Shown in pieces: positions 1 to 7,586 of a DNA stretch of 61,505 nt (positions are counted from its first letter, which is position 1; each line of letters starts with the position of its first letter). Below the pieces are notes generated by a model. That model searched no databases. It was not told the DNA's origin and saw only the letters and a list, made by a program, of their open reading frames with translations. Made by a program: the position numbers and the translations under genes. Location: contig NZ_QTSZ01000014.1 in NCBI RefSeq assembly GCF_003730295.1, forward strand, positions 1-61,505, in the 5' to 3' direction. This stretch comes from Ornithinibacillus gellani (GTDB lineage: Bacteria > Bacillota > Bacilli > Bacillales > Amphibacillaceae).

Positions 1-226
1 AGGCTCCTCTCGTTATTTAAAGTTGGTTTGACGGCCATCTTCTATTATAACGTTTGGAGTTTTTTTGGATACAACTCTAAAAGTTTCGTTTGCACACAGG
101 CAGAGCCTGTGGTTTAAAAAGATTAATAAAAAGTTTAAATTCAATTTATTTATACTTCTGTGCCTTTTTTGAATATTTGAGAAGAAAGTATACATCTATG
201 TAGAACTATATAGTATTAAATGTATT

Positions 227-686
227 ATGGGGGGATTATCAAAAATCTTTGTCTTAATATCAATCATTGCAATTGTACTAATGGGGTCCAACATTGCAGT
301 CGCTGGGGAACTACAAGGAGTATAAAGGTGATGGAGAAATTAATCCAATGGCATTTAAACCTAAGTCGTCCGGAACATATATAATTAAATCCTATTAGGC
401 TACGGGCCTTGTAAATTTACAATTTAAAACGGAGGCTGTCATTCGATCCGGGGCAAATAATGATTATATTGTTAGGGTTTACCATCCAACGTATGCGATT
501 GCTGGAACAATAAATTCCGAGAATTTATTTGTAGGAAGAGTACATGAGACTTCAACTCGTTACACTTACTGCGGTTATGTAATCGGTTACACCTTATTAG
601 GACATGTAAGTGGTGTCGCTAGGGTACATACTCATGTAGGTAACAACGGATACAAAACCTCAAATATTGTAGATGATATAAAGTAA
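227..686 (+). pseudogene. Degraded small secreted protein gene
   Basis: An ATG at 227 opens a typical signal peptide: a short N-terminus, a hydrophobic core and an AVA-type cleavage site just before residue 27. The frame stops at TAA 323-325. Shifting to the next frame continues a protein-like reading from about 321 to TAA 684-686, interrupted once by an in-frame TAG at 396-398. The two readings join naturally after the mature N-terminus, so one frameshift and one nonsense change would restore a secreted protein of about 150 residues. I do not recognise the family. The mature part is rich in Tyr, Val, Gly and His. It looks like a recently inactivated exported protein; a sequencing error could explain one lesion but hardly both. 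Confidence 0.55.
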
Positions 687-746
687 TTTAACCTATGTTT
701 ACAATACTCTAATTAGCGAAACATAAGATTGTATCGCTAATTAGAT

Positions 747-947
747 TCAATCTATCCTTTCTTCAATTCCTTGAATAATGCCATCAAACAAACCACCTGC
801 ACTTCGTTCGGATAAATTTTGAATATGCGTGTATTTATAAAAAATTATTCCAAATTGGATTGGTATATATAAAAAGTTGAAAATGTGGGATGAACTGGTT
901 TCATACTGTTTTTTCAGTTTAAAATGTAATTCTGTTAAAAGATTCAT
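747..947 (-). CDS. Small unrecognised protein, coupled to the upstream membrane protein gene
   Basis: A 66-residue frame whose ATG follows directly on the TGA of the 104-residue gene, in the same reading frame. No separate Shine-Dalgarno sequence is visible, so translation would depend on re-initiation. It has a basic amphipathic N-terminus, a central hydrophobic and aromatic stretch (about residues 22-38) and an acidic C-terminus. I recognise no family. Because only one stop codon separates the two frames, this may instead be the detached C-terminal part of a single 171-codon gene split by a nonsense mutation. Confidence 0.35.
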   Translation of the reverse strand: MNLLTELHFKLKKQYETSSSHIFNFLYIPIQFGIIFYKYTHIQNLSERSAGGLFDGIIQGIEERID

Positions 948-1262
948 TCAAGGTGCAGTGCCGAGAAATTCATTTATAGATTCCACAGCTATAGCATAAA
1001 TTAAAAGGCTGCATGGTATGAGGTTTATAATTATCGCAAAAATTCTTTTAACTAAATTTTCTTTACAGAACATGGAAACCATGCTTATTGGTATGCCAAA
1101 AAAAGAAACCAGAATTGCCACAGATAGATATAAATTTAAGATATATCCTACATCCCCATCCTGAATTAGTTTTTTGTATATGAAGGGCGGAATAGCAAGA
1201 ATAACAACCAACGCTGTAAAAAAAGAGATTGTTGTGAATATCTTCAGATCTTTCCTTTTCAA
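948..1262 (-). CDS. Small membrane protein of unknown function
   Basis: A 104-residue protein starting at TTG, chosen because a GAGGTG Shine-Dalgarno lies 7-8 nt upstream. It has three hydrophobic segments at about residues 9-29, 40-62 and 73-94 with short charged linkers, so it is predicted to be an integral membrane protein with little soluble mass. I recognise no family. The downstream 66-residue frame begins immediately after its stop. Neighbouring genes include an anchored hypothetical protein and a pseudogene, which suggests a lineage-specific segment rather than core genome. Confidence 0.5.
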   Translation of the reverse strand: MKRKDLKIFTTISFFTALVVILAIPPFIYKKLIQDGDVGYILNLYLSVAILVSFFGIPISMVSMFCKENLVKRIFAIIINLIPCSLLIYAIAVESINEFLGTAP

Positions 1263-1421
1263 ATTTTCACCTCACTTTAAAAATAAAGCAGTAAATTATA
1301 AGTAAATTTACTTCTTTGATTATAACTGAAGGCCCGTCACTAACTTATAATTTCAAAAGTACCAATAAAATAAAACTAAAAATGACCTTTAAACTGGTTA
1401 TTTCATTATCCAAATTTCAAT

Positions 1422-2048
1422 CTAATTGTCTTCATGGGCATAAGGATCAATATTGAAATGTTCATCTAATTCATGTAATAAAGAATGGATTTCAGACAAA
1501 ATAGGATTAGTTTGCTTTATATCATTCTTGGCAGCAACTTTTGTTAATTCTATTACCTTATCCATCTTTTTTTGCTGTTCTTCCTCCACTTTATCATATT
1601 TAATTTTTTGTAAAAAACCCAAAAGACCATCTAAAGCGCTATCTTTATGTTTTTCAAAGTCAGTTTCTACTAACAAAGTTGCTATGATTGAATGTGCATT
1701 AAACAATTCAAAATTTGATGTATAGAAAACAGGTTCATTAAATCCACCAACTGTCAGTTGTTCTTCTGCATCGAAATCTGATGAATTAACTGTAACATCA
1801 TAAGGGTCCAATTCTCCCGATTTAACCATTTCTTTTATTTTTTTATGAATTTCATCATCCGTAATTTTATCAGCTGCAAAGTGCCCTTTTGTCTCAAGTT
1901 GTTCCGCTAATGAATCCTCTGTTTCCTCGGTTGCAATTAATTCATCAGCATTGACCGTAATCGTTTTATTATCCCAATTTAAAGCAACAACAAAAGTTGC
2001 ACCAATAATACCTGCGACCATCAGTCCTAGAATTAACACCCTTTTCAT
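1422..2048 (-). CDS. Membrane-anchored extracytoplasmic protein of unknown function
   Basis: A 208-residue protein with an uncleaved-looking N-terminal membrane segment (residues 3-23, after a MKR start) followed by a highly charged, mostly helical domain outside the cell. The start is supported by AAAGGAG about 10 nt upstream. Residues 40-100 are acidic; residues 105-180 look like a helical domain with conserved-looking aromatic and His residues. The layout recalls the DUF6241 proteins of Bacillaceae, but I cannot confirm that assignment. No enzymatic motif is visible. Confidence 0.6.
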   Translation of the reverse strand: MKRVLILGLMVAGIIGATFVVALNWDNKTITVNADELIATEETEDSLAEQLETKGHFAADKITDDEIHKKIKEMVKSGELDPYDVTVNSSDFDAEEQLTVGGFNEPVFYTSNFELFNAHSIIATLLVETDFEKHKDSALDGLLGFLQKIKYDKVEEEQQKKMDKVIELTKVAAKNDIKQTNPILSEIHSLLHELDEHFNIDPYAHEDN

Positions 2049-2359
2049 TTATCCCCACACTCCTTTTGACCATTTTCATCTATCATATCAAGCACACTAT
2101 AAAAGCTCAATCATTTTCCAGAATAATCTGACCAATTAACTTTTGCAGTTTTATTATTAGGAGCTGCTACAATACATTAAATCTTCATTTTGAAAATATT
2201 TTGTATCAGTTAAATCACATTTAATATATTAACCTGTTGGATTTTGTCTAGCCATTGGAAAATCTTTTTTTCTCCTGTTAAAGTTGCCTAACCGAACATC
2301 CTATGTTAATATATTTAAATGTGTGAAAAGAATCGAATTGAAAATAGGAGTTGTTCAGC
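2049..2359. other. Divergent intergenic region upstream of yugI
   Basis: This 311-bp AT-rich gap separates the divergent hypothetical gene and yugI. I see no structured RNA or repeat. A weak SigA-type promoter is possible at 2284-2312 (TTGCCT, 17-nt spacer, TAATAT) pointing towards yugI. I found no SigB-type promoter here, although the B. subtilis homologue belongs to the general stress response. Confidence 0.35.
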
Positions 2360-2749
2360 ATGACAATGGAAATCGAAACAGGACAAATTTTACAGGGAAA
2401 AGTAACAGGAATTCAGCCATACGGAGCATTCGTTGCACTTAACGATAAAGTTCAAGGCTTGGTTCATATATCAGAAGTAACGCACGGCTTTGTAAAAGAT
2501 ATCAATGATCATTTAGAGATTGGCGATGAAGTATCTGTAAAAGTTCTCAACATTGATGAAGCAAACAATAAAGTTTCTTTATCAATCCGTGCAACAGAGG
2601 AAGCACCAAAGAAAACAGCAAGTAAGCCACAAAACAAACCGGCTTTTAATCAGCAACAAGATAACAACGCTGGATTTAACACATTAAAAGACAAGCTAGA
2701 AGAATGGATTGAACAGTCTAAAGAGCGTGAAGGCACTTTTAAAAACTAA
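2360..2749 (+). CDS. yugI: S1-domain RNA-binding protein YugI (general stress protein 13)
   Basis: A 129-residue protein with one S1 RNA-binding domain (about residues 4-73) showing the usual G-x-V-T-G-I-x-x-Y-G-A-F pattern and a GLVHISE motif, followed by a flexible Lys/Gln/Asn-rich tail. Length matches B. subtilis YugI/GSP13, which associates with ribosomes. The ATG at 2360 was chosen because AGGAG ends at 2350, giving a 9-nt spacing; the TTG nine bases upstream would sit directly on the Shine-Dalgarno. It has its own terminator and is probably monocistronic. The exact role in translation is inferred from the family. Confidence 0.9.
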   Translation: MTMEIETGQILQGKVTGIQPYGAFVALNDKVQGLVHISEVTHGFVKDINDHLEIGDEVSVKVLNIDEANNKVSLSIRATEEAPKKTASKPQNKPAFNQQQDNNAGFNTLKDKLEEWIEQSKEREGTFKN

Positions 2750-2762
2750 TCCTTTCTTTTGT

Positions 2763-2799
2763 AAAAGCATCTGCCCCTAAAAGGCAAGATGCTTTTTTA
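2763..2799 (+). terminator. Rho-independent terminator of yugI
   Basis: A long hairpin (AAAAGCATCTGCC paired with GGCAAGATGCTTTT) ends in a T tract, 13 bases after the yugI stop. Confidence 0.85.
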
Positions 2800-2814
2800 T
2801 TTGTTATCTGATAC

Positions 2815-2873
2815 GAATCAGCAGCCTGTTCTTGCCCCACCCATGACAGTTTTGTTACATGCGGTGCTGATTC
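2815..2873. repeat. Inverted repeat upstream of pgi
   Basis: GAATCAGCA at 2815-2823 and TGCTGATTC at 2865-2873 form a perfect 9-bp inverted repeat separated by 41 bases. It lies between the yugI terminator and the pgi start and has no T tract, so it is not an obvious terminator. It could be a looped operator or the base of an RNA stem; no known binding site is recognised. A TATAAT-like -10 for pgi lies at 2910-2915. Confidence 0.4.
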
Positions 2874-2935
2874 TTGCTTTCCAAGCTTTCGTCCGCTAAA
2901 GTAAAACTATATAATGGTCCTTAGGAGGAATGCAT

Positions 2936-4285
2936 ATGACACATATTCAATTCAACTACAGTAAAGCATTGGATTTTTTCAATCAACATGAAATAGATTA
3001 CTTAGGTGATTTCGTGCAGCAGGCACATGATGCGTTGCACAATAAAACAGGACAAGGCAATGATTACGTTGGTTGGGTTAATCTCCCAAATGATTATGAC
3101 AAAGAAGAATTTACTCGTATTCAACAAGCAGCTGAAAAGATTCGCCGTGATTCAGATATCCTGCTTGTGATTGGTATTGGCGGGTCCTACCTTGGAGCGC
3201 GCGCTGCCTTGGAAATGCTAACGCACTCGTTTCAAAATCTATTAAGTAAAGAACAGCGCCAAGCGCCACAAGTGATTTTCGTAGGACATCATATGAGTTC
3301 AACGTATATTCAAGAATTATTTGATATATTAGATGGTAAAGATGTATCGATCAATGTCATTTCAAAAAGCGGAACAACGACAGAACCAGCAATTGCTTTT
3401 CGTATATTTAAGAAATACCTCGAAGAAAAATATGGCAAAGAAGAAGCGAAATCCCGGATTTATGCTACAACAGATAAAGCAAAAGGTGCTTTAAAAACCG
3501 TTGCAGATGGTGCTGGGTATGAAACTTTCGTCATTCCAGATGATGTTGGTGGACGATATTCTGTTTTAACTGCTGTAGGATTATTGCCAATTGCTGTTGG
3601 TGGTATTTCTATAGAAGAAATGATGAAGGGTGCACAAGCTGCTGTATCAGATTTAGCTACACCTTCATTAACTGAAAATCCTGCTTATCAATACGCAGCG
3701 GTTCGAAATGTACTATACAGCAAAGGTAAAACAATTGAAATGCTGATTAATTATGAGCCACAGCTGCAATATTTTGCGGAATGGTGGAAGCAATTGTTTG
3801 GCGAAAGTGAAGGAAAGGATCAGAAAGGTATTTTTCCTACATCCGCCAATTTTTCAACAGACCTGCATTCCCTTGGACAATATATTCAAGAAGGTCGCAG
3901 GGACCTGTTTGAGACTGTACTTCATGTACAAAAGCCTAAAAAAGAAATCACCCTTGAATCAGAAGAACAGGATTCAGATGGCCTAAACTATCTTGCCGGT
4001 CGCACCATTCATGAAATAAACGATAAAGCTTACCAGGGCACCTTATTGGCACATACAGATGGTGGCGTACCGAATCTAATTGTTGAAGTTCCAAAACTGG
4101 ATGCTTACACTTTCGGCTACCTCGTCTATTTCTTTGAAAAAGCATGTGCGATAAGTGGATATCTGCTTGGTGTAAATCCATTTGATCAGCCGGGTGTAGA
4201 AGCATATAAACGTAATATGTTTGCTCTATTAGGTAAAGCAGGCTTTGAAGAAGAAAGAGCCAAACTGGAAGACCGATTAAACTAA
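2936..4285 (+). CDS. pgi: Glucose-6-phosphate isomerase
   Basis: A 449-residue cytosolic enzyme that interconverts glucose-6-phosphate and fructose-6-phosphate in glycolysis. It carries the sugar-isomerase motifs: an early [10 protein letters not shown] phosphate-binding loop, [10 protein letters not shown] in the middle, a [11 protein letters not shown] stretch and the C-terminal [12 protein letters not shown] signature. Length equals that of B. subtilis Pgi (about 450). The second ATG is the start because AGGAGG (2923-2928) lies 7 nt before 2936; the ATG at 2930 is only one base from it. It stands alone with its own terminator. Confidence 0.97.
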   Translation: MTHIQFNYSKALDFFNQHEIDYLGDFVQQAHDALHNKTGQGNDYVGWVNLPNDYDKEEFTRIQQAAEKIRRDSDILLVIGIGGSYLGARAALEMLTHSFQNLLSKEQRQAPQVIFVGHHMSSTYIQELFDILDGKDVSINVISKSGTTTEPAIAFRIFKKYLEEKYGKEEAKSRIYATTDKAKGALKTVADGAGYETFVIPDDVGGRYSVLTAVGLLPIAVGGISIEEMMKGAQAAVSDLATPSLTENPAYQYAAVRNVLYSKGKTIEMLINYEPQLQYFAEWWKQLFGESEGKDQKGIFPTSANFSTDLHSLGQYIQEGRRDLFETVLHVQKPKKEITLESEEQDSDGLNYLAGRTIHEINDKAYQGTLLAHTDGGVPNLIVEVPKLDAYTFGYLVYFFEKACAISGYLLGVNPFDQPGVEAYKRNMFALLGKAGFEEERAKLEDRLN

Positions 4286-4291
4286 TCATGA

Positions 4292-4327
4292 AAGTCTGTT
4301 TGCCAGTTTGGTAAACAGACTTTTTTC
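4292..4327 (+). terminator. Rho-independent terminator of pgi
   Basis: The stem AAGTCTGTTTGCC with GGTAAACAGACTT is followed by a run of T, 7 bases after the pgi stop codon. Confidence 0.88.
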
Positions 4328-4418
4328 TTATATACATCGCTACAAACAAGGAAAAACAGGAAAAAAACAATCGATTCCACATTTTTTTACGTTTTTTATA
4401 AAAATTTCACCAAAATAT

Positions 4419-4443
4419 GTTTATTATCTGTTTTACGGGGTAT
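4419..4443 (+). promoter_or_regulatory. Candidate SigB-type promoter
   Basis: GTTTAT at 4419-4424 and GGGTAT at 4438-4443 are separated by 13 nt, which fits the Bacillus SigB consensus (GTTT-N12-15-GGGTAT). A perfect 12-bp palindrome, ATTACTAGTAAT, covers 4442-4453 at the expected transcription start. The promoter points to a terminator only about 40 bases further on and not directly to patB. Confidence 0.5.
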
Positions 4444-4449
4444 TACTAG

Positions 4450-4509
4450 TAATGTAAGACTTTCTCGTATTCCCCCTGTAGGCAAGGCGTTTATCGCTTT
4501 GCTTTTTTT
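4450..4509 (+). ncRNA. Candidate short SigB-dependent transcript
   Basis: The interval between the predicted SigB start site and a terminator-like hairpin (4482-4502, stem GCAAGGCG/CGCTTTGC with one G-U pair, then seven T) would give an RNA of about 60 nt with no open reading frame. It could be a stress-induced small RNA, or a leader with attenuation in front of patB. Only the promoter and terminator signatures are seen; transcription is inferred. Confidence 0.3.
4482..4509 (+). terminator. Intrinsic terminator upstream of patB
   Basis: An 8-bp stem with a 5-nt loop is followed by TTTTTTT. It is clearly separate from the pgi terminator and lies 120 bases before patB, so it ends some other short transcript. 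Confidence 0.65.
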
Positions 4510-4628
4510 ATTGTCTTTTTTTACTTTAAAATTTTTTTAATCGAAGAGTAGATTTTTTTGAAAAATCACTGGCAGCAACTCATATTTACGGTATACTAGG
4601 AATAGTGCAAATTTTAGGGGGTAAAATT

Positions 4629-5804
4629 ATGTTAGCTTTTGATGTAAAACATAGTCGTAAAAATACCCGATCTGTTAAATGGGATTCACTTCAAGCTATT
4701 TTCCAGACCGAAGATGTACTGCCGATGTGGGTTGCAGATATGGACTTTCAAGCACCACAAGCGGTGAATGATGCATTGAAAAATAGAATCGAACACGGAA
4801 TTTACGGCTATACAGTAATTGATGATAATGTAAAAAACGCTGTCATTCAATGGCAGCAGAACAGAAATAATTGGAATATTTCATCCGATTGGCTATCCTT
4901 TAGCCCTGGAGTGGTTACAAGCCTGCATTTGGCTGTTAAAGCATTCACTAAACCAGGAGATAATGTCTTAATTCAGACACCAGTATATCCACCATTTTAT
5001 CAGGTGATTGAAAGTCAAGGCTGTCATATTGTTAAAAATCCACTTGTCCGTGAAGGGGATCGTTTTACAATTGATTTTGATGATTTAGAAGCTAAATTTA
5101 AAGCAGGAGTAAAAGCTTTTATTTTATGCTCACCACATAACCCAGTTGGAAGGGTTTGGACAAAAGATGAATTAACCAGAATGGCGCAGCTTTGTCTGCA
5201 ATATGATGTGCTGATTATCTCCGATGAAATTCACGCGGATTTAGTGTATTCAGGTAACCATCATACGCCAATCGCATCTATTTCTAAAGAAATCTCGAAC
5301 CAGACAATCACTTGCATGTCTCCTACCAAAACGTTTAACCTTGCTGGATTACAGGTATCCTACATCATTACCGAAAACCCAGCACTTCGCAGTAAAATAG
5401 ATGCAGAATTAACTCGTGTTGGACTTAATTCACTTAATACGATGGGAAATATTGCATTGGAAGCAGCGTATACGCGTGGTGAGGCATGGCTGGAAGAATT
5501 GCTACAAACCTTGAACGAAAACTATCAATATGTTGTAGATACGTTACACAGGCATGCGCCTGCATTAAGAGTAATTCAAGCGGAGGGTACTTACTTAGTC
5601 TGGATAGATTGTAGTGCGCTCGGATTAGAGGCTGAAGCATTAAAACAATTTATGATTGAAAAAGCGAAAGTCGGACTAAATGCTGGAATTGCTTACGGTG
5701 AAGATGGGGCACAATATATGCGAATGAATATTGCCTGTCCAAAAGAAACGGTTGCTGAAGGTGTTCAGCGAATCGTGGATGCATTGCAAAGTCATCCTGT
5801 ATAA
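4629..5804 (+). CDS. patB: PatB/MalY-type cystathionine beta-lyase (C-S lyase)
   Basis: A 391-residue fold-type I PLP enzyme of the MalY/PatB branch, which cleaves C-S bonds in cystathionine and cysteine conjugates to release homocysteine or thiols, pyruvate and ammonia. The PLP-binding lysine is K234 in the SPTKTFNLAGLQ motif; VLPMWVADMDF near the N-terminus and SPHNPVGRVW are typical of this branch. ATG 4629 was chosen because AGGGGG (4616-4621) lies 7 nt upstream; a GTG at 4605 has no such site. It is followed by a bidirectional terminator and appears monocistronic. Some family members also modulate transcription factors; nothing here tests that. Confidence 0.9.
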   Translation: MLAFDVKHSRKNTRSVKWDSLQAIFQTEDVLPMWVADMDFQAPQAVNDALKNRIEHGIYGYTVIDDNVKNAVIQWQQNRNNWNISSDWLSFSPGVVTSLHLAVKAFTKPGDNVLIQTPVYPPFYQVIESQGCHIVKNPLVREGDRFTIDFDDLEAKFKAGVKAFILCSPHNPVGRVWTKDELTRMAQLCLQYDVLIISDEIHADLVYSGNHHTPIASISKEISNQTITCMSPTKTFNLAGLQVSYIITENPALRSKIDAELTRVGLNSLNTMGNIALEAAYTRGEAWLEELLQTLNENYQYVVDTLHRHAPALRVIQAEGTYLVWIDCSALGLEAEALKQFMIEKAKVGLNAGIAYGEDGAQYMRMNIACPKETVAEGVQRIVDALQSHPV

Positions 5805-5817
5805 ATCTATGATGAAA

Positions 5818-5850
5818 AGCGCGGAATCTAAAATGAATTCCGCGCTTTAT
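5818..5850. terminator. Bidirectional terminator between patB and the sodC-like gene
   Basis: A near-perfect stem, AAAGCGCGGAATC with GAATTCCGCGCTTT, has T tracts on both sides and serves two convergent genes. It overlaps the last bases of the sodC-like gene. Confidence 0.85.
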
Positions 5851-6434
5851 TTCTTGTCTGTCGGCTTTTCCAATTGTGCAGGATCGGTTGGAGGCTTTTT
5901 ATTTGCCTTTTCATTTTTATGCTTAATTTCCCCACATGCTATTCGGGTCCCGCCATTACCACTTGGCTGACTCACTCCATCATCCATTTCTTCGCTAATC
6001 ACAAGAGAGCTTCCTTCTCTAGCAAGAAGTGACTTTCTCCCTGTTTTTAACGTGGCTTCTGAAAGTATCAGTTCGTTTTCCACCAAGCCATCAGCATCTG
6101 CTTTAATATTAGGCAAATCCCCAAGATGTGACCCGTCTGGATTCATTAAGCCATGTTCCTTACCTTCTGGATTTAGATGGTTCCCCGCAGATTTGAAATC
6201 CGGTCCCTCGCATATCGGATATTCATGAATATGGATACCATGAAATCCTGGTGTAAGGCCCTCTACTTTTATTTTCATTTTTATGGCATCTTCTTGCTCT
6301 GTAAGTGTAGCTGTTCCAATCACACTTCCTGAGGCATCATACATTTGCACCTTTTTAACATTCGTACTGCCTTTCAAAGCACAGCCTGTCATAAGAAGTA
6401 AGGCTACCAATCCAACAAGAACGATTCTATACAA
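5847..6434 (-). CDS. Cu/Zn superoxide dismutase-like lipoprotein lacking one copper ligand
   Basis: A 195-residue lipoprotein (lipobox ending at C18) with a SodC domain at about residues 25-172. Copper ligands H68, H70 and bridging H86, zinc ligands H94, H103 and D106, the disulfide pair C75/C167 and active-site R164 are visible. The fourth copper ligand, a His in ordinary enzymes, is S147 (AGC codon). B. subtilis has a related protein, YojM, known to lack copper ligands, so activity as a dismutase is doubtful. A Lys/Pro-rich tail follows the domain. The start is TTG with GGGGG about 9 nt upstream. It probably sits on the outer face of the membrane and may have a zinc-binding or structural role. 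Confidence 0.88.
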   Translation of the reverse strand: MYRIVLVGLVALLLMTGCALKGSTNVKKVQMYDASGSVIGTATLTEQEDAIKMKIKVEGLTPGFHGIHIHEYPICEGPDFKSAGNHLNPEGKEHGLMNPDGSHLGDLPNIKADADGLVENELILSEATLKTGRKSLLAREGSSLVISEEMDDGVSQPSGNGGTRIACGEIKHKNEKANKKPPTDPAQLEKPTDKK

Positions 6435-6548
6435 AAAATATTCCCCCTTTCTGCTTGTATTTTTTAGTATCTACCAATTATCAAGCAATAATCATAAGGG
6501 AATATTTTTTAACAATGCATTGGATAAAACACCCTGATTTTAGTGCAA

Positions 6549-6577
6549 ATAAAAAACCATCCATGTGCGGATGGTGA
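6549..6577 (-). terminator. Terminator of the 67-residue membrane protein gene
   Basis: On the minus strand ACCATCC-GCACAT-GGATGGT is followed by TTTTTT, just downstream of the small gene. Confidence 0.8.
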
Positions 6578-6578
6578 A

Positions 6579-6782
6579 TTACGAATCTTTTTTCTGTTCC
6601 TCTTGTTGGTTTTCTATCTGATTCATGCCATATTTTTCATCGGCTAACTTTTCATCTTTTTTTGATTTTTTGTATAAGAAGTACATCGCAAAGCATGCCC
6701 CTGCCATAAAAATAATCAGCGAAATTATCGCTGGGATATATTCCATCTTATCTTCCGGAAAATAAAGAAATTCCATATTCAT
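6579..6782 (-). CDS. Small single-span membrane protein
   Basis: A 67-residue protein with a short N-terminal segment, one transmembrane helix at about residues 15-36 and a cytoplasmic tail rich in Lys, Glu and Gln. ATG is supported by an AAGGAAGTG Shine-Dalgarno. It has its own terminator and is transcribed towards the sodC-like gene. I do not recognise a family; the layout is typical of the many short membrane proteins of Bacillaceae. Confidence 0.6.
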   Translation of the reverse strand: MNMEFLYFPEDKMEYIPAIISLIIFMAGACFAMYFLYKKSKKDEKLADEKYGMNQIENQQEEQKKDS

Positions 6783-6934
6783 AACTAATCACTTCCTTCA
6801 TTCCCTAGTATAGCAAATCTATATGGATTTCGAAAAGCAAATATTGGTCTTTCCGTGACAGTTTTGGCACAATATGATTATAGAATAAATTTTTAACAGT
6901 AGATGGACGATGAAGTATTCAAGGAGGGACAAGC

Positions 6935-7330
6935 ATGAAAGCATTTAACAATGGAGATTGGGTACGTGCCCATTATAATTCAGGAACTTATATTGGAAAA
7001 GTGTTAGAGGATCGTGGAGACCGATTTTTGATAGAAGTGCATGCTGTACATAAACATCCATTACAGGGAGATCTTCACCAATTAAACCGTGTCGAGGATG
7101 TCTATTTTCATGAACGAAAAGCACTGGCATATTTGGAGAAGATGAATGTAAAAAAAGCGGCTGTTCATCCATTCGACGGGGAATTACCAGCATATGCTGC
7201 TTCCTTAAAGGCGGCAGTAGATGAAGCAAGGAAAAAGCTGGAAGCCAAGGAGTCGCTATATAATACCAAGGCACTGCAGGCCATAAATATGCTGGAAAAA
7301 ACGTATTATGAGAGTATTTATTCCGAATAA
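6935..7330 (+). CDS. kapB: Kinase-associated protein KapB
   Basis: A 131-residue protein resembling B. subtilis KapB (128 residues), which is needed for full activity of the sporulation sensor kinase KinB in the phosphorelay to Spo0A. The N-terminal half (residues 5-60) is a small beta-barrel-like domain beginning FNNGDWVRAHYNSGTYIGKV; the C-terminal half is helical with an Ala/Lys-rich segment. Unlike the B. subtilis locus no kinB lies next to it. An AGGAGG-like site precedes the ATG. The gene is followed at once by copies of an interspersed repeat. Confidence 0.85.
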   Translation: MKAFNNGDWVRAHYNSGTYIGKVLEDRGDRFLIEVHAVHKHPLQGDLHQLNRVEDVYFHERKALAYLEKMNVKKAAVHPFDGELPAYAASLKAAVDEARKKLEAKESLYNTKALQAINMLEKTYYESIYSE

Positions 7331-7331
7331 A

Positions 7332-7380
7332 ATGAAACTTCTATCAGTGGAGGTCCTACAGCCTGTTCATCTGTGATAAA
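7332..7380 (+). repeat. Internally deleted copy of the 3'-end repeat
   Basis: This roughly 49-bp segment starts like the full repeat (TGAAACTTC-TATCAGTGG) and jumps directly to its far end (ACAGCC...ATCTGTGATAAA), leaving out about 105 bp. It lies between the kapB stop and a full-length copy, so the two form a direct tandem. Confidence 0.65.
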
Positions 7381-7534
7381 GTGAAACTTCAATCAGTGGG
7401 GGTTTTTGCACTGCACCACTGATTGTTAGTTGAACCAATCAGGCCTTTACTGGCTGTTGATCCCCCACTTACCAATCTTGTCATCAATTAAAACGCTTGA
7501 AGTGGGGGACTTACAGCCAGTTAATCTGTGATAA
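7381..7534 (+). repeat. Full-length interspersed 3'-end repeat, copy A
   Basis: A 154-bp element also present at 10638-10790 and, inverted, at 54633-54788. It folds into two main stems: AATCAGTGG with CCACTGATT, and ACTGGCTGT-N-CCCCCACTT with AAGTGGGGG-N-ACAGCCAGT. Loops vary between copies while stems are largely kept, suggesting selection on RNA or DNA structure. It encodes no protein. The orientation is sense relative to the preceding gene kapB. Confidence 0.85.
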
Positions 7535-7555
7535 AAGTAGCCAGCCACAGAAGAC

Positions 7556-7586
7556 TGCGGACAGTTCATAAGCCTGTCCGCTTTAT
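7556..7586 (+). terminator. Probable terminator after kapB and its repeats
   Basis: GCGGACAG at 7557-7564 pairs with CTGTCCGC at 7574-7581, followed by TTTATG. It overlaps the end of khtU on the other strand and may serve both genes. Confidence 0.55.

Noticed and set aside
13-195. Minus-strand 60-codon reading frame at the left edge
   Set aside because: Low-complexity AT-driven composition, no Shine-Dalgarno and no recognisable features.
3948-4382. 144-codon minus-strand frame overlapping the pgi 3' end
   Set aside because: It is antisense to a well-supported gene and its terminator; composition mirrors the pgi codon pattern.
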